In this document: positions 47,047-57,085 of the stretch, one piece after another
Layout: every line of letters starts with the position of its first letter
Numbering within the stretch: position 1 is the first letter of the stretch
The notes under the pieces: model-generated
What the model was told of the DNA's origin: nothing
Databases searched by the model: none
What the model saw: only the letters and a program-made list of their open reading frames with translations
Assembly: GCF_001514215.1 (NCBI RefSeq)
Contig: NZ_KQ948855.1
Location: forward strand, 157,710 to 221,709
Length of the DNA: 64,000 bases
Direction of reading: 5' to 3'
DNA from: Streptomyces bungoensis
GTDB taxonomy: Bacteria > Actinomycetota > Actinomycetes > Streptomycetales > Streptomycetaceae
Made by a program: the position numbers and the translations under genes

Positions 47047-48123
47047 GTGACGGTCGAGGTGGCAGCGCACCGCAGGCCCCGACAGCGCTCACTGGGCGGC
47101 AGCACGGCCCGTACGGCCGCGACCCTCGTCCTGGCGGGCGCGGCCACCGCCACCGCCTTCGACGGCACCGGCAACGCCGAGCCGCGGCTGACACCGGCGC
47201 AGGTGAAGGCCGAGGTGGACAAGCTGTACCAGGAGGCGGAGGCCACGACCGAGACGTACGACGGGACCAGGGAGAAGGCGGACGCGGCCCAGCGGCGGCT
47301 GAACGCGCTGCGCGACGAGGCCGCCCGCCGGCAGCAGCGGCTCAACACGGCCCGGGAGGCGCTGGGCACGTTCGCGGCGGCGCAGTACCGCGCCGGGGGC
47401 ATCGACCCCTCCTGGCAGCTCGCGCTGTCCAGCGACCCGGAGCGCTACCTGGACGGCGCCGCGTTCGCCGAGCGGGCCGGTGAGCGGCGGGAAGGGGCGG
47501 TGGCGCGGGTGCGCGGGCAGCTGCGGGAGATCGAGCAGTTGCGCGGCGCGGCCCGCGTCGAGCTGGCCTCGCTGCGGTCACGGCAGGCGGAGCTGAAGCG
47601 GCAGAAGCGGACCATCACCGGCAAGCTCGCGCAGGCGCGCGACCTGCTGGAGCGGCTCTCCCCCCGGGAGCGGGCGCAGGTCACCGGCGACGTCAGCGCG
47701 CCGGGAGACGCCTCGGGACCCGGGGCGGACACCGGGACGGCCTCGGCACAGGCCGGCTCCGTCGCCGCCCCCGACGCCCGCGCCGCCGCCGCCGTCGCCT
47801 ACGCCTACCGGAAGCTCGGCAGCCCGTACGTGTGGGGCGCGAGCGGCCCGGACGCCTTCGACTGCTCGGGCCTGGCACAGGCCGCCTACCGGTCCGCCGG
47901 GATCTCCCTGCCGCGCACCACCTACCAGCAGATCAACGCGGGCCGACGCGTCTCCCGCTCTCAACTTCAGCCCGGTGACCTGGTGTTCTTCTACTCCGGC
48001 ATCAGCCACGTGGGCATCTACGTCGGCAACGGCCGGATGATCCACGCCCCGAACCCCTCGGCCCCGGTCCGCCTGGCCCCCGTCGACGAGATGCCGTTCG
48101 CGGGGGCGGCCCGGGTGGCGTGA
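47047..48123 (+). CDS. NlpC/P60 (C40) endopeptidase 2 with coiled-coil region
   Basis: A 358-residue exported hydrolase. A signal peptide (about 20-45, TAATLVLAGAATATAFDGTGNAEP) precedes a coiled coil of about 140 residues (KAEVDKLYQEAEATTETYDGTREKADAAQRRLNALRDEAARRQQRL...). This layout is as in mycobacterial RipA/RipC. The C40 domain (about 250-358) has the catalytic Cys in FDCSGLAQ and His in SHVGIYVG. GTG at 47047 has AAGGG at good spacing, but the GTG at 47059 gives MAAHRRPRQ, which aligns with the paralogue's MASHRKPRP. It ends seven bases from the response-regulator stop codon on the other strand. Confidence 0.92.
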   Translation: MTVEVAAHRRPRQRSLGGSTARTAATLVLAGAATATAFDGTGNAEPRLTPAQVKAEVDKLYQEAEATTETYDGTREKADAAQRRLNALRDEAARRQQRLNTAREALGTFAAAQYRAGGIDPSWQLALSSDPERYLDGAAFAERAGERREGAVARVRGQLREIEQLRGAARVELASLRSRQAELKRQKRTITGKLAQARDLLERLSPRERAQVTGDVSAPGDASGPGADTGTASAQAGSVAAPDARAAAAVAYAYRKLGSPYVWGASGPDAFDCSGLAQAAYRSAGISLPRTTYQQINAGRRVSRSQLQPGDLVFFYSGISHVGIYVGNGRMIHAPNPSAPVRLAPVDEMPFAGAARVA

Positions 48124-48130
48124 ACGTGTC

Positions 48131-48862
48131 TCAGACCAGCCGGCGGGCCGTCGCCCAGCGGGTCAGTTCGTGCCGGTTGGACAGCTGGAGTTTGCGCAGG
48201 ACCGCCGAGACGTGGGACTCGACCGTCTTCACCGAGATGAAGAGCTGCTTGGCGATCTCCTTGTAGGCGTAGCCGCGGGCGATCAGGCGCAGTACCTCGC
48301 GTTCGCGCTGGGTGAGGCGGTCCAGGTCCTCGTCGACCGGCGGGGCGTCGGTGGAGGCGAAGGCGTCGAGGACGAAGCCGGCCAGGCGCGGGGAGAAGAC
48401 GGCGTCGCCCTCCTGGACACGGAAGATCGAGTCGACGAGGTCGGTGCCGGTGATGGTCTTGGTGACGTAGCCGCGGGCGCCGCCGCGGATCACGCCGATC
48501 ACGTCCTCCGCCGCGTCCGAGACCGACAGGGCGAGGAAGCGGACCGGCCGCTCGGGGTCGGCCATCAACGCCGAGCAGCGGCGCAGCACTTCGACCCCGC
48601 CGCCACCGGGGAGGTGCACGTCGAGGAGGACCACCTCGGGCCGGGTCGCGGTGATGACCGTGACCGCCTGGTCGACGTCGGCCGCCTCGCCGACCACCTC
48701 GACGCCGGTCTCGGCGGTCTGCCCGATCTCGGCCTGGACGCCGGTGCGGAACATCCGGTGGTCGTCCACCAGCACCACGCGCACGTGCCGCTGTCCGGTG
48801 GGGCCGGACCCGGCCGCCTCCGCCGCTCCCGCCGTGCCGTTCGCCTCGGTCGCGTCGCTCAT
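48131..48862 (-). CDS. NarL/LuxR-family response regulator
   Basis: A 243-residue two-component regulator. The receiver domain (about 26-150) has the acidic pair D33/D34, phosphoacceptor D81 in VVLLDVHLPG, and the conserved Lys in YVTKTITG. The LuxR-type HTH (about 180-243) reads LTQREREVLRLIARGYAYKEIAKQLFISVKTVESHVSAVLRKLQLSNRHEL. The ATG at 48862 overlaps the stop of the histidine kinase gene as ATGA, so the two are a coupled pair. The target promoters are unknown; the divergent PspC gene is the obvious candidate. Confidence 0.95.
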   Translation of the reverse strand: MSDATEANGTAGAAEAAGSGPTGQRHVRVVLVDDHRMFRTGVQAEIGQTAETGVEVVGEAADVDQAVTVITATRPEVVLLDVHLPGGGGVEVLRRCSALMADPERPVRFLALSVSDAAEDVIGVIRGGARGYVTKTITGTDLVDSIFRVQEGDAVFSPRLAGFVLDAFASTDAPPVDEDLDRLTQREREVLRLIARGYAYKEIAKQLFISVKTVESHVSAVLRKLQLSNRHELTRWATARRLV

Positions 48863-50148
48863 GACGTCCTCTCCGCCCTCTCCATCTCCAGCTCGACCTC
48901 CGTGCCGCCGCCGGGCACCGCCCGCAGCCGGGCCGTACCGCCGTTGCGCTCCATGCGGCCGATGATCGATTCTCTGACACCCATGCGGTCGGCGGGTATC
49001 GAGTCGAGGTCGAAACCGGGACCGCGGTCGCGCACGGACACGAAGACCGCCCTCCCCTCGACTTCGGCGTAGACCTGTACGGCACCGCCCTCGCCACCGT
49101 ACTTGGCGGCGTTGACCATCGCCTCGCGCGCGGCCTGCATCTGCGCGCTCGTCCGCTCGTCGAGCGGGCAGTCGCCGACCACGACCACCTCGATGGGCAC
49201 GCCGTGCTTGTCCTCCACCTCGGCGGCGTTGCGCCGCACCGCCTCGGCGACCGTGTCCGGCTCGTCCTCCTCGTCCTTGCCCGTTCCCTCGGGCTTGTAC
49301 AGCCACGTGCGCAGGTCGCGCTCCTGGGCGCGGGCCAGGCGGCGCACCTCGCCCGCGTTGTCGGCGTTGCGCTGGATCAGGGTGAGGGTGTGCAGCACGG
49401 AGTCGTGGACGTGCGCGGCGACCTCGGCGCGCTCCTGGGCGCGGATGCGCATCAGCCGTTCCTCGGACAGGTCCTGGGTCATGCGGACCAGGTAGGGACC
49501 GGCCAGCAGCGTGATGCCGACGAGGACGGCGAGGGCAGCCTGGAGCACCGCTCCGAGGTGGGCGGCCGAGCCCTGCAGGACGAAGATGGCGGAGACACCG
49601 GCCGTGACCAGCAGGACGCCGACGCCCGCCCGGAGCAGGGTGAGGGTGCGCCGGCGGCTGCCGACCTCGACCCAGCGGGCCCGGCGGGCGTTGTCCGCCT
49701 GGCGCCAGACCAGGGCGACACCGGCCGCGACCAGGACGGCGGGCAGCAGGTAGGCCTTGGCCGCGCTGGTCAGGTTGACACTGCCCACGAAGACCATGGA
49801 CACGACGACCATGAGGAGCAGGGCGACGATCTGCCCCTTGTCCGGCTTGCGGGCCACCAGTCTGCGGCGGCCGTCCGCAGATGCCTCGGTGCCCACCAGC
49901 GACGGCTTGTGGTCCCCGACGCCGCCGACGCCGAGCGGGACGAAGAACCAGAAGGCCGCGTACAGCAGCGCGCCGAGTCCGTTGGCCATGAACAGGCCGA
50001 CGAAGGCGAGCCGGACCCAGATCACGGGCAGCCCGAGGTGCCCGGCGAGGCCCCGCGCCACCCCGCCGAGCCAGCGGCCGTCGCTGCTGCGGTAGAGCTT
50101 GCGCGGCGGCCGCGGGTCGTCGAGGGGCAGTGCTGCGGCTTCCGGCAT
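48859..50148 (-). CDS. PspC-domain histidine kinase
   Basis: A 429-residue HisKA_3 sensor kinase. It opens with a PspC domain (about 16-72: RKLYRSSDGRWLGGVARGLAGHLGLPVIWVRLAFV), followed by further membrane helices (107-145, 170-220). The dimerisation helix AEVAAHVHDSVLHTL carries phospho-acceptor H248, and the ATPase domain has AREAMVNAAKYGG and DRGPGFD. PspC domains mark envelope-stress sensing. The start is uncertain: ATG 50148 is used, with GTG 15 bases upstream and ATG 36 bases upstream as alternatives, and none has a good ribosome site. Divergent from a second PspC protein. Confidence 0.92.
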   Translation of the reverse strand: MPEAAALPLDDPRPPRKLYRSSDGRWLGGVARGLAGHLGLPVIWVRLAFVGLFMANGLGALLYAAFWFFVPLGVGGVGDHKPSLVGTEASADGRRRLVARKPDKGQIVALLLMVVVSMVFVGSVNLTSAAKAYLLPAVLVAAGVALVWRQADNARRARWVEVGSRRRTLTLLRAGVGVLLVTAGVSAIFVLQGSAAHLGAVLQAALAVLVGITLLAGPYLVRMTQDLSEERLMRIRAQERAEVAAHVHDSVLHTLTLIQRNADNAGEVRRLARAQERDLRTWLYKPEGTGKDEEDEPDTVAEAVRRNAAEVEDKHGVPIEVVVVGDCPLDERTSAQMQAAREAMVNAAKYGGEGGAVQVYAEVEGRAVFVSVRDRGPGFDLDSIPADRMGVRESIIGRMERNGGTARLRAVPGGGTEVELEMERAERTS

Positions 50149-50368
50149 GGCATCGATGGTCACACGGCCGCCGGGGCCGGGCATCAGGGTCGGCCCCCTA
50201 GACTCCCCTGATCTTCCCGCCGGCCGGCCGGAATCGGCTGGAACCGGCCGGAACCGGCCGGGCGGCCGGCGTTCGAACACCTCCCCGTCCCGCGTCAGGG
50301 CCGATCTCAGGGTCGGCCCAGGGTCATCCCCGCTCCCGCCCGGCCTGGCGGGCCGTCACCATGGACGC

Positions 50369-51802
50369 ATGACGGATCACGAGCACGCCGCGACGGGTCC
50401 GGGACCCGGCCCCGGCCCGGACCCGGCCCCGGGCACCGGACCGGCGGATGCCGCGTCCGCCGGGACGGGCCGGCCGGGAGCGGCCGGTGCGGGCACAGCG
50501 GTCGCGGACGACGAGCAGGGCGGCGCCGAGGCGCCCCTCCGCTTCCGGCGCGACCGCCGGCACAAGATGATCGGCGGGGTGTGCGCCGGACTCGGGCGGC
50601 AGACCGACATGGACCCGGTGATCTTCCGGATCACGCTGGCGGTGCTGGCCGCGACCGGCGGCATCGGGCTGATCTTCTACGGCTTCGCCTGGCTGCTCGT
50701 GCCGTACGAGGGGGAAGAGGAGAACGAGGTCCGCAAGCTGCTGACCGGGCGGGTCGACGGCCAGGCCCTGGCCGCGGTCCTGTTCGCGCTGGTCGGCTGC
50801 GGGATCCTGCTGAGCATGGTGCGCAACGGCGGGGTGCTGACCTTCGCCGTGGTGCTCTCCCTGCTGCTGGGCGGATCCGGGTACTGGTCGCGGCGGCGCG
50901 GCGCCCCCGACCCCGACCCGCTCGCCGCGCAGGCCGCCGCCGACGCTCCACCGGAGGCCCAGGCGCCACCGGTCGGCATCGCCTACCCGTCCTGGTGGCG
51001 GGACCCGATCGTCAAGGACGGCACGCATGTCGGCGGCACCGGCTATCTGTGGGGCCCGGGCGACACCGGCCACCGGGACCTCGGCCCGGCCCTCGACGTC
51101 GGCCTGGCCATGCCCTGGATCCACGACGGCTCCATACCCCCGTCGCGCCCGGCGGCCCCGCGCCCGCGCGGCCCCCGCTGGATCGGCGGCTGGGTGTTCC
51201 TGCTCGCGCTGCTGGCGGGCGGCCTGGGCTCCGGGCTGACCTGGAACACCCAGCCCCTGGGCACCAGCCTGCAGACGGGCCTGGCCTGTGCGCTCCTGGT
51301 CCTCGGCCTGGGCATCGCGCTCAGCGCCTTCCTGGGGCGGACGGGGGCCGGGTCGGTGTTCGTGGCGATCGTCACGGCCGCGCTGCTCGCGGGCGCCTCG
51401 GCCATGCCCAGGGACATCACGACCCACTGGAAGGAGACCTCCTGGAAGCCGGCCGCGACGGCGGACGTGCGGTCCGCCTACACGGTCGGCACCGGCGTCG
51501 GCACCCTGGACCTGAGACGGGTGCACCCCGGCAGGGGACAGTCGGTGTCCACCGACGCGGAGGTGGGCGCGGGACAGCTGAAGGTGATCGTGCCGGCGGA
51601 CGCGACGGTCCGGCTGAGCATCGACGTGGGGGTGGGCGACATCCGGTTGCCCGGTGACGACAGGAAGGACGTGGACGTGAAACCGGGCAGGCACAAGGAG
51701 GTCACGCTGGCGCCGGTCAAGGGCGGCAAGGACGCCGGCACGCTGGAGCTCGGCCTGCGGGTGGGCGCCGGACAGGTGGAGGTGCGCCGTGCTGCGTCAT
51801 GA
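50369..51802 (+). CDS. PspC-domain multi-TM protein with beta-rich C-terminus
   Basis: A 477-residue membrane protein. After a Pro/Gly-rich N-terminus (PGPGPGPDPAPG) there is a PspC domain (about 56-115: PLRFRRDRRHKMIGGVCAGLGRQTDMDPVIFRITLAVL), two further hydrophobic regions, and a C-terminal domain of about 110 residues. The latter is rich in Val/Gly/Asp strands (VGAGQLKVIVPADATVRLSIDVGVGDIRLP), resembling the LiaF/DUF4097 type. It is divergent from the PspC kinase/regulator pair and probably part of the same envelope-stress module, as sensor partner or output. Confidence 0.87.
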   Translation: MTDHEHAATGPGPGPGPDPAPGTGPADAASAGTGRPGAAGAGTAVADDEQGGAEAPLRFRRDRRHKMIGGVCAGLGRQTDMDPVIFRITLAVLAATGGIGLIFYGFAWLLVPYEGEEENEVRKLLTGRVDGQALAAVLFALVGCGILLSMVRNGGVLTFAVVLSLLLGGSGYWSRRRGAPDPDPLAAQAAADAPPEAQAPPVGIAYPSWWRDPIVKDGTHVGGTGYLWGPGDTGHRDLGPALDVGLAMPWIHDGSIPPSRPAAPRPRGPRWIGGWVFLLALLAGGLGSGLTWNTQPLGTSLQTGLACALLVLGLGIALSAFLGRTGAGSVFVAIVTAALLAGASAMPRDITTHWKETSWKPAATADVRSAYTVGTGVGTLDLRRVHPGRGQSVSTDAEVGAGQLKVIVPADATVRLSIDVGVGDIRLPGDDRKDVDVKPGRHKEVTLAPVKGGKDAGTLELGLRVGAGQVEVRRAAS

Positions 51803-52016
51803 GTTCCAGCCCGGGAAGCTGGTCGCCGGGCTCTTCCTCACCGCCGCCGGAGCCGTCTACGCCGGTGACGCCACCGGGCGGTGGCACACCCCGTGGTTCG
51901 TGATCGTCCCGCTGGTGACGGCCGGGCTCTGCCTGGCCGGGGTCACCGCGGCCGTGGCGCGAGGCATACGGAGACGGCACCGCGCCGAGAGCGGCCGGGG
52001 CGGGGCCGACATATAG
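51789..52016 (+). CDS. Small two-helix membrane protein
   Basis: A 75-residue protein with two hydrophobic segments (KLVAGLFLTAAGAVYAG and WFVIVPLVTAGLCLAGVTAAVA) and an Arg-rich tail (RGIRRRHRAES). Its GTG start lies 14 bases inside the PspC gene, so the pair is translationally coupled. Presumably an accessory to the PspC membrane protein. No known domain. Confidence 0.75.
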   Translation: MLRHEFQPGKLVAGLFLTAAGAVYAGDATGRWHTPWFVIVPLVTAGLCLAGVTAAVARGIRRRHRAESGRGGADI

Positions 52017-52062
52017 CCGCGCGGCCGGCGGGCTTCCGGCAGCCGGGCAGCCGGCAGCCGCT

Positions 52063-52593
52063 CTAGCGGTACACGCTCCCCCGCTGTCGTCGACGGGCGC
52101 GCAGGGCCGCGTCGAGTGACAGGTAGGGCGCTCCGGCGAGGACGAGGGGCAGCCAGGCCATCAGGTAGGCGAGGTCGTTGCCGTAGTAGTACGGGGTCGT
52201 GGCCCAGCTCACGGTGAGCCACAGGCTGAGCGAGACCAGGGCGCCGCCGAGGGCGGCCAAGCGGCCGAGCAGGCCGAGCAGGGTGCCGATGCCGACGGCC
52301 AGCTCGCCGAGGGCGATGGCGGTGCCGAAGCCGACGGGGTTCTTCAGCGCCATGTCGATCAGACCCGGGAAGGCGGCGGAGTCGCGGGCCGCGCGCATCG
52401 TGTCGCCGATGGAGCCCGCGCCGCCGGACTTCAGGAAGGCGCTGTCGGTGAGTTTGTTGAGGCCGGCGTAGGCGAAGGTGACGCCGAGGAAGATCCGGAG
52501 CGGAAGGAGCGCGTAACGAGCGGCGGAGTCCCGCCAGTCGCGGGCACCGTTCAGGTGGGAGGTGTGTGTGTCCGTCCGAATACCGTGAGTCAT
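52063..52593 (-). CDS. DoxX family membrane protein
   Basis: A 176-residue four-helix DoxX/DoxD-type protein: LPLRIFLGVTFAYAGLNKLTDSAFL is the typical first helix, with AIALGELAVGIGTLLGLLGRLAALGGALVSLSLWLTVSW in the middle. DoxX members take part in thiol and redox homeostasis in mycobacteria (with SodA and SseA) or in quinone-linked oxidation in archaea. The ATG at 52593 is chosen because the residues before it are compositional. Specific role unknown. Confidence 0.87.
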   Translation of the reverse strand: MTHGIRTDTHTSHLNGARDWRDSAARYALLPLRIFLGVTFAYAGLNKLTDSAFLKSGGAGSIGDTMRAARDSAAFPGLIDMALKNPVGFGTAIALGELAVGIGTLLGLLGRLAALGGALVSLSLWLTVSWATTPYYYGNDLAYLMAWLPLVLAGAPYLSLDAALRARRRQRGSVYR

Positions 52594-52862
52594 CGCTGCC
52601 AGCCGCCTCTCGCCCACCGTGCCAGACCCCTCACGTGACCATACGTATGACGGACGCGACGGGTTCAATCCTCTTCCGGGCGTTTTTCCCCGATTCCCCA
52701 TGGGCCGCTTGTCGGCACGGTTCGCGGACCGCTGCCGGGCACGGCCACCGCGGCCCGCACGGTGCACGCCGTGCGCAGCCGCGGCCGCAGCCGCCCGAGC
52801 CACGCCTCGGCGGGTGCACCCGGCGACCGTGTCGACCCGGCCGCGGCTGGGAGAATCGCGGC

Positions 52863-53750
52863 ATGGCCGAGATCATCCAGCGGGACGGTGCCTGGGCGTT
52901 CGACGGCGGCACGATCCGGATCACCCCGGGACTGCACCGCCGCGTGGCGCTGTTCCGGCAGGCGTACGGGGAGATCGCGGTTCCGCTGGAGGCGGTCCGC
53001 GGTGTGGTCTGCGAAGCCGGGCGCGGGCGGGGCCGGCTCGGGCTGCGGCTGCGCGAGGGCGCCGATCCGCTGCTGCAGGCCACGGGCGGCCGACTGCCGG
53101 CCGCGGCCGACCCCTACCGGCTGGAGGTGGACGCGGACCGCGGCGGGACGGCCGAGTACGTCGCCGAGGAGATCCGGCGGGCGCTGCTGCTCGACCGGGT
53201 GCCGCGGGAGCCCACGACGGCCTATCTGCTGCCGGGTCCGCCGGTGCCGGTGTCGGTGCGGTCCTCCGACGGCACCGTCTCCTTCGACGGCACCCGGGTG
53301 CGCATCGACTGGGCCGACACCTCCGGCCGGGCCAAGCGCGCGGCCGGCCCGCGGATCATCGCCCTCGGCGACCTGGCCGGGGTCGAGTGGCTGCCCAACT
53401 CGGGCCACGGGGAAGGCTTCCTGCGGTTCGTGACCCGGGAGGCGGTGTTCTCCGGGTTCTCCGGGCTGCCGCCCGAGCGGGACCCGCACGCCCTGGACCT
53501 GTGGGGCAGCGTCCGCCGCGACCTGCTGACCGCGCTGGTCGCGGCGGCGGTCACCGCCCGGCTGCCGCATCCCTCGACCCGCGCCGGCGGAGCGCCCGCG
53601 GTCCCCGGCCCGGCGCGGGACGAGTGCGGGGACGGCCGGCACGACGTCCTCCTGCGGCGGCTGCGGGAGCTGGGCGATCTGCACCGGGACGGGGTGCTCA
53701 CGGAGGAGGAGTTCGCGAGGACGAAGGCGGCCGTCCTGGGCCGGTTCTGA
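52863..53750 (+). CDS. DUF4429 protein with C-terminal SHOCT motif
   Basis: A 295-residue cytoplasmic protein with two DUF4429 units: MAEIIQRDGAWAFDGGTIRITPG... and PVPVSVRSSDGTVSFDGTRVRIDWAD.... DUF4429 is a PH-like fold domain. The last 30 residues (LLRRLRELGDLHRDGVLTEEEFARTKAAVLGRF) are a clear SHOCT motif, an oligomerisation and membrane-association tail. No enzymatic residues are seen. The ATG at 52863 begins directly with the domain. Function unknown. Confidence 0.87.
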   Translation: MAEIIQRDGAWAFDGGTIRITPGLHRRVALFRQAYGEIAVPLEAVRGVVCEAGRGRGRLGLRLREGADPLLQATGGRLPAAADPYRLEVDADRGGTAEYVAEEIRRALLLDRVPREPTTAYLLPGPPVPVSVRSSDGTVSFDGTRVRIDWADTSGRAKRAAGPRIIALGDLAGVEWLPNSGHGEGFLRFVTREAVFSGFSGLPPERDPHALDLWGSVRRDLLTALVAAAVTARLPHPSTRAGGAPAVPGPARDECGDGRHDVLLRRLRELGDLHRDGVLTEEEFARTKAAVLGRF

Positions 53751-53756
53751 CCGGCT

Positions 53757-54551
53757 TCAGCTCAGCAGGTCGGGTTCGCCGCGGGTGATGTCCTGCCACA
53801 GGGGCTGGTAGTTGATCCAGGCCACCAGGTCGCCGCCGAGCTGTTCGCGGGTGGCCACGGCCTGCTTGTGGTCGATGAGGACCGGCCGGCCGGCCGCCTT
53901 GGCCATCAGCTGCACCTGGCAGGAGCGCTCCAGGGACAGGAACCACCAGGCGGCCGCGTCGACCGAGTCCCCGACGGTCAGCAGTCCGTGGTTGCGCAGC
54001 ACGAGCGCCTTGCGGGAGCCGAGGGCCGCGGCGATGCGGCGGCCCTCGCCGGCGTCGACGGTGACGCCGGTGTAGGTGTCGTAGAGCGCCAGGTCCTCGT
54101 AGAAGGCGCAGCTCTCCTGGGTGATGGGGTCGATGAGGTCGCCGAGCGCGGCGACGGCGCGGCCGTGCACGGAGTGGCAGTGGGCGACGGCGACGACGTC
54201 GGGGCGGGCGGCGTGCACCTGGGCGTGCACGGTGAACGCCGCCTGGTTGACGTGGTAGCGGCCCTCGACCACCTGCCCGTCCTGGTTGGCGAGGACCAGG
54301 TCGCTGACGGTGACGTGCTTGAACGGCATCCCGAAGGGGTTGACCCAGAAGCAGTCGCTGAACTCCGGGTCGCGAGCGGTGATGTGTCCGGAGACCCCGT
54401 CCTCGAAGCCGTTGCGCCCGAAGATGCGCAGGGCACCCGCGAGCCGCTCCTTGCGGTGCCGGCGTTCGTCCTCGACCGACTCGTGCATCGGCGGCATGGC
54501 GAACTGCAACCGGTCGGTGGGCAGCGGCAGGGGCGGGTTGGGCCCGTGCAT
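53757..54551 (-). CDS. Class II aldolase/adducin family protein
   Basis: A 264-residue class II aldolase/adducin fold protein. GFEDGVSGHITARDPE carries the phosphate-binding Gly/Ser, VAHCHSVHGRA holds two zinc-binding His, and LVLRNHGLLTVG the third. The active-site set looks intact, so it is more likely an enzyme (aldolase, epimerase or decarboxylase of hydroxy-acids) than an adducin-like scaffold. It is a single gene, convergent with DUF4429 and divergent from the PPOX gene. The substrate is not evident. Confidence 0.88.
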   Translation of the reverse strand: MHGPNPPLPLPTDRLQFAMPPMHESVEDERRHRKERLAGALRIFGRNGFEDGVSGHITARDPEFSDCFWVNPFGMPFKHVTVSDLVLANQDGQVVEGRYHVNQAAFTVHAQVHAARPDVVAVAHCHSVHGRAVAALGDLIDPITQESCAFYEDLALYDTYTGVTVDAGEGRRIAAALGSRKALVLRNHGLLTVGDSVDAAAWWFLSLERSCQVQLMAKAAGRPVLIDHKQAVATREQLGGDLVAWINYQPLWQDITRGEPDLLS

Positions 54552-54691
54552 AGGTCCTCCTGCGGGGGGATGGCGGTACGGGCCGGAAGTTACCGCCGGT
54601 CAGCGCAAAAGGGCAGGGCTGTTGAGTAAAGATGACGCACGCGGCGAATAGGCGACAGAGGTTGTCGGGTTTCCCCGGCAGACTCGCCCGC

Positions 54692-55207
54692 ATGAACTGG
54701 GCATCCTTCAGCGCCATCGAACCCGGGCTCGCCGCGACCGTCGAGCAGCGCTTCCGCGCCTTCCGCCACCACGTCCTCGCCACCCTCCGCAAGGACGGCT
54801 CGCCGCGCACGTCCGGACTCGAGGCCGACTTCCGCGCGGGCGAGCTGTGGCTCGGCATGATGGGGGGCTCGCTGAAAGCCCTCGACCTGCGCCGCGACCC
54901 GCGCTTCGCGCTCCAGGCGAACCCCGGCGAGGGGACGGACATGGGCGGCGGGGACGTGCGGATCAGCGGACGGGCGTACGAGGTCGGGAGCGAGGGCGGA
55001 GAGACGGGCACCGGGGCGGACGGCGAGCGGGACGGCGGCGCGGCGACCAAGGCCTGGTACACGGAAGAGGTGAAACCGCCGGAGCCGTTCCACCTCTTCC
55101 GTACCGAGCTGACCGAGGTCGTGCGGACCTGGGTCGAGGACGACGCGTACCTGGTCGTCCAGGTCTGGCAGCCCGGTGAGCCCCTGCGCACGATCAGGCG
55201 CAGGTAG
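54692..55207 (+). CDS. Pyridoxamine 5'-phosphate oxidase-fold protein
   Basis: A 171-residue split beta-barrel flavin/F420-binding protein: FRHHVLATLRKDGSPRTSGLEADFRAGELWLGMMGGSLKALDLRRDPRFALQ is typical of the FMN/F420-binding family. Such proteins in actinomycetes are F420-dependent reductases, haem oxygenase-like enzymes or of unknown role. The ATG at 54692 begins the conserved part and lies seven bases after a -10-like CAGACT, so a leaderless transcript is likely. Cofactor is not determinable here. Confidence 0.85.
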   Translation: MNWASFSAIEPGLAATVEQRFRAFRHHVLATLRKDGSPRTSGLEADFRAGELWLGMMGGSLKALDLRRDPRFALQANPGEGTDMGGGDVRISGRAYEVGSEGGETGTGADGERDGGAATKAWYTEEVKPPEPFHLFRTELTEVVRTWVEDDAYLVVQVWQPGEPLRTIRRR

Positions 55208-55210
55208 CGG

Positions 55211-56791
<1,581 letters not shown>

Positions 56792-56884
56792 GGGTGCCTT
56801 CCGGCGGTGGGGCGGGGGCTTGTGCCTACCGATTCTAGCCGGGTGGGCGCCGGAGGCCTCGCCGTGCCCGGGAAGGGGCCGTGG

Positions 56885-56890
56885 CATACT
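56885..56890 (+). promoter_or_regulatory. -10 hexamer of the chorismate mutase leader
   Basis: CATACT ends seven bases before the ATG of the leader peptide at 56898, so transcription should begin at or next to that ATG and give a leaderless leader-peptide mRNA. No convincing -35 was recognised. Confidence 0.55.
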
Positions 56891-56897
56891 GGGCCCC

Positions 56898-56969
56898 ATG
56901 CTTCAGCACTCGACCTTCGTCTTTACCTATGGCACCGGGCCCGCCGGCTGCCATGGTCGTGCTGCTTGA
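56898..56969 (+). CDS. Aromatic leader peptide of the chorismate mutase attenuator
   Basis: A 23-codon open frame, [14 protein letters not shown] followed by nine more residues, lies 116 bp before the chorismate mutase gene. It has Phe-Val-Phe-Thr-Tyr at codons 7-11 (TTC GTC TTT ACC TAT). The codons TTT, TAT, CTT, GGT, CGT and GCT are unusual in this high-GC genome, and they cluster here. The frame probably serves to sense charging of tRNA-Phe and tRNA-Tyr during translation rather than to make a functional product. The terminator begins 22 bases after its stop codon. Confidence 0.75.
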   Translation: MLQHSTFVFTYGTGPAGCHGRAA

Positions 56970-57032
56970 GCGCAGTGCCAAGCGACTTACCAGGCGCCCC
57001 GGGCCGACAAGGCCCGGGGCGCCTGACGTTTT
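56929..57032 (+). terminator. Transcription attenuator before chorismate mutase
   Basis: The terminator pairs CAGGCGCCCCGGGCC (56991-57005) with GGCCCGGGGCGCCTG (57011-57025), perfect 15 bp, loop GACAA, then ACGTTTT. An upstream hairpin pairs ATGGCA (56929-56934) with TGCCAT (56949-56954) plus an inner CCGG/CCGG and starts at the Tyr codon. Competing pairings are possible: TGGCAC (56930-56935) with GTGCCA (56975-56980), and GGCCCG (56938-56943) with CGGGCC (57000-57005), which would open the terminator. Confidence 0.75.
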
Positions 57033-57085
57033 CCGGGTCCTGCCGTTCCGGGGCATCCACCAGCCACCTCACCAGGAGCCCCGAC

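Noticed and set aside
54665..54691. TTGTCGGGT-N8-CAGACT before the PPOX gene, similar in spacing to the PafBC promoters
   Set aside because: Two mismatches in the TTGTCRGTG part and one in the -10. The gene has no repair link. Spacing resemblance alone is not enough.
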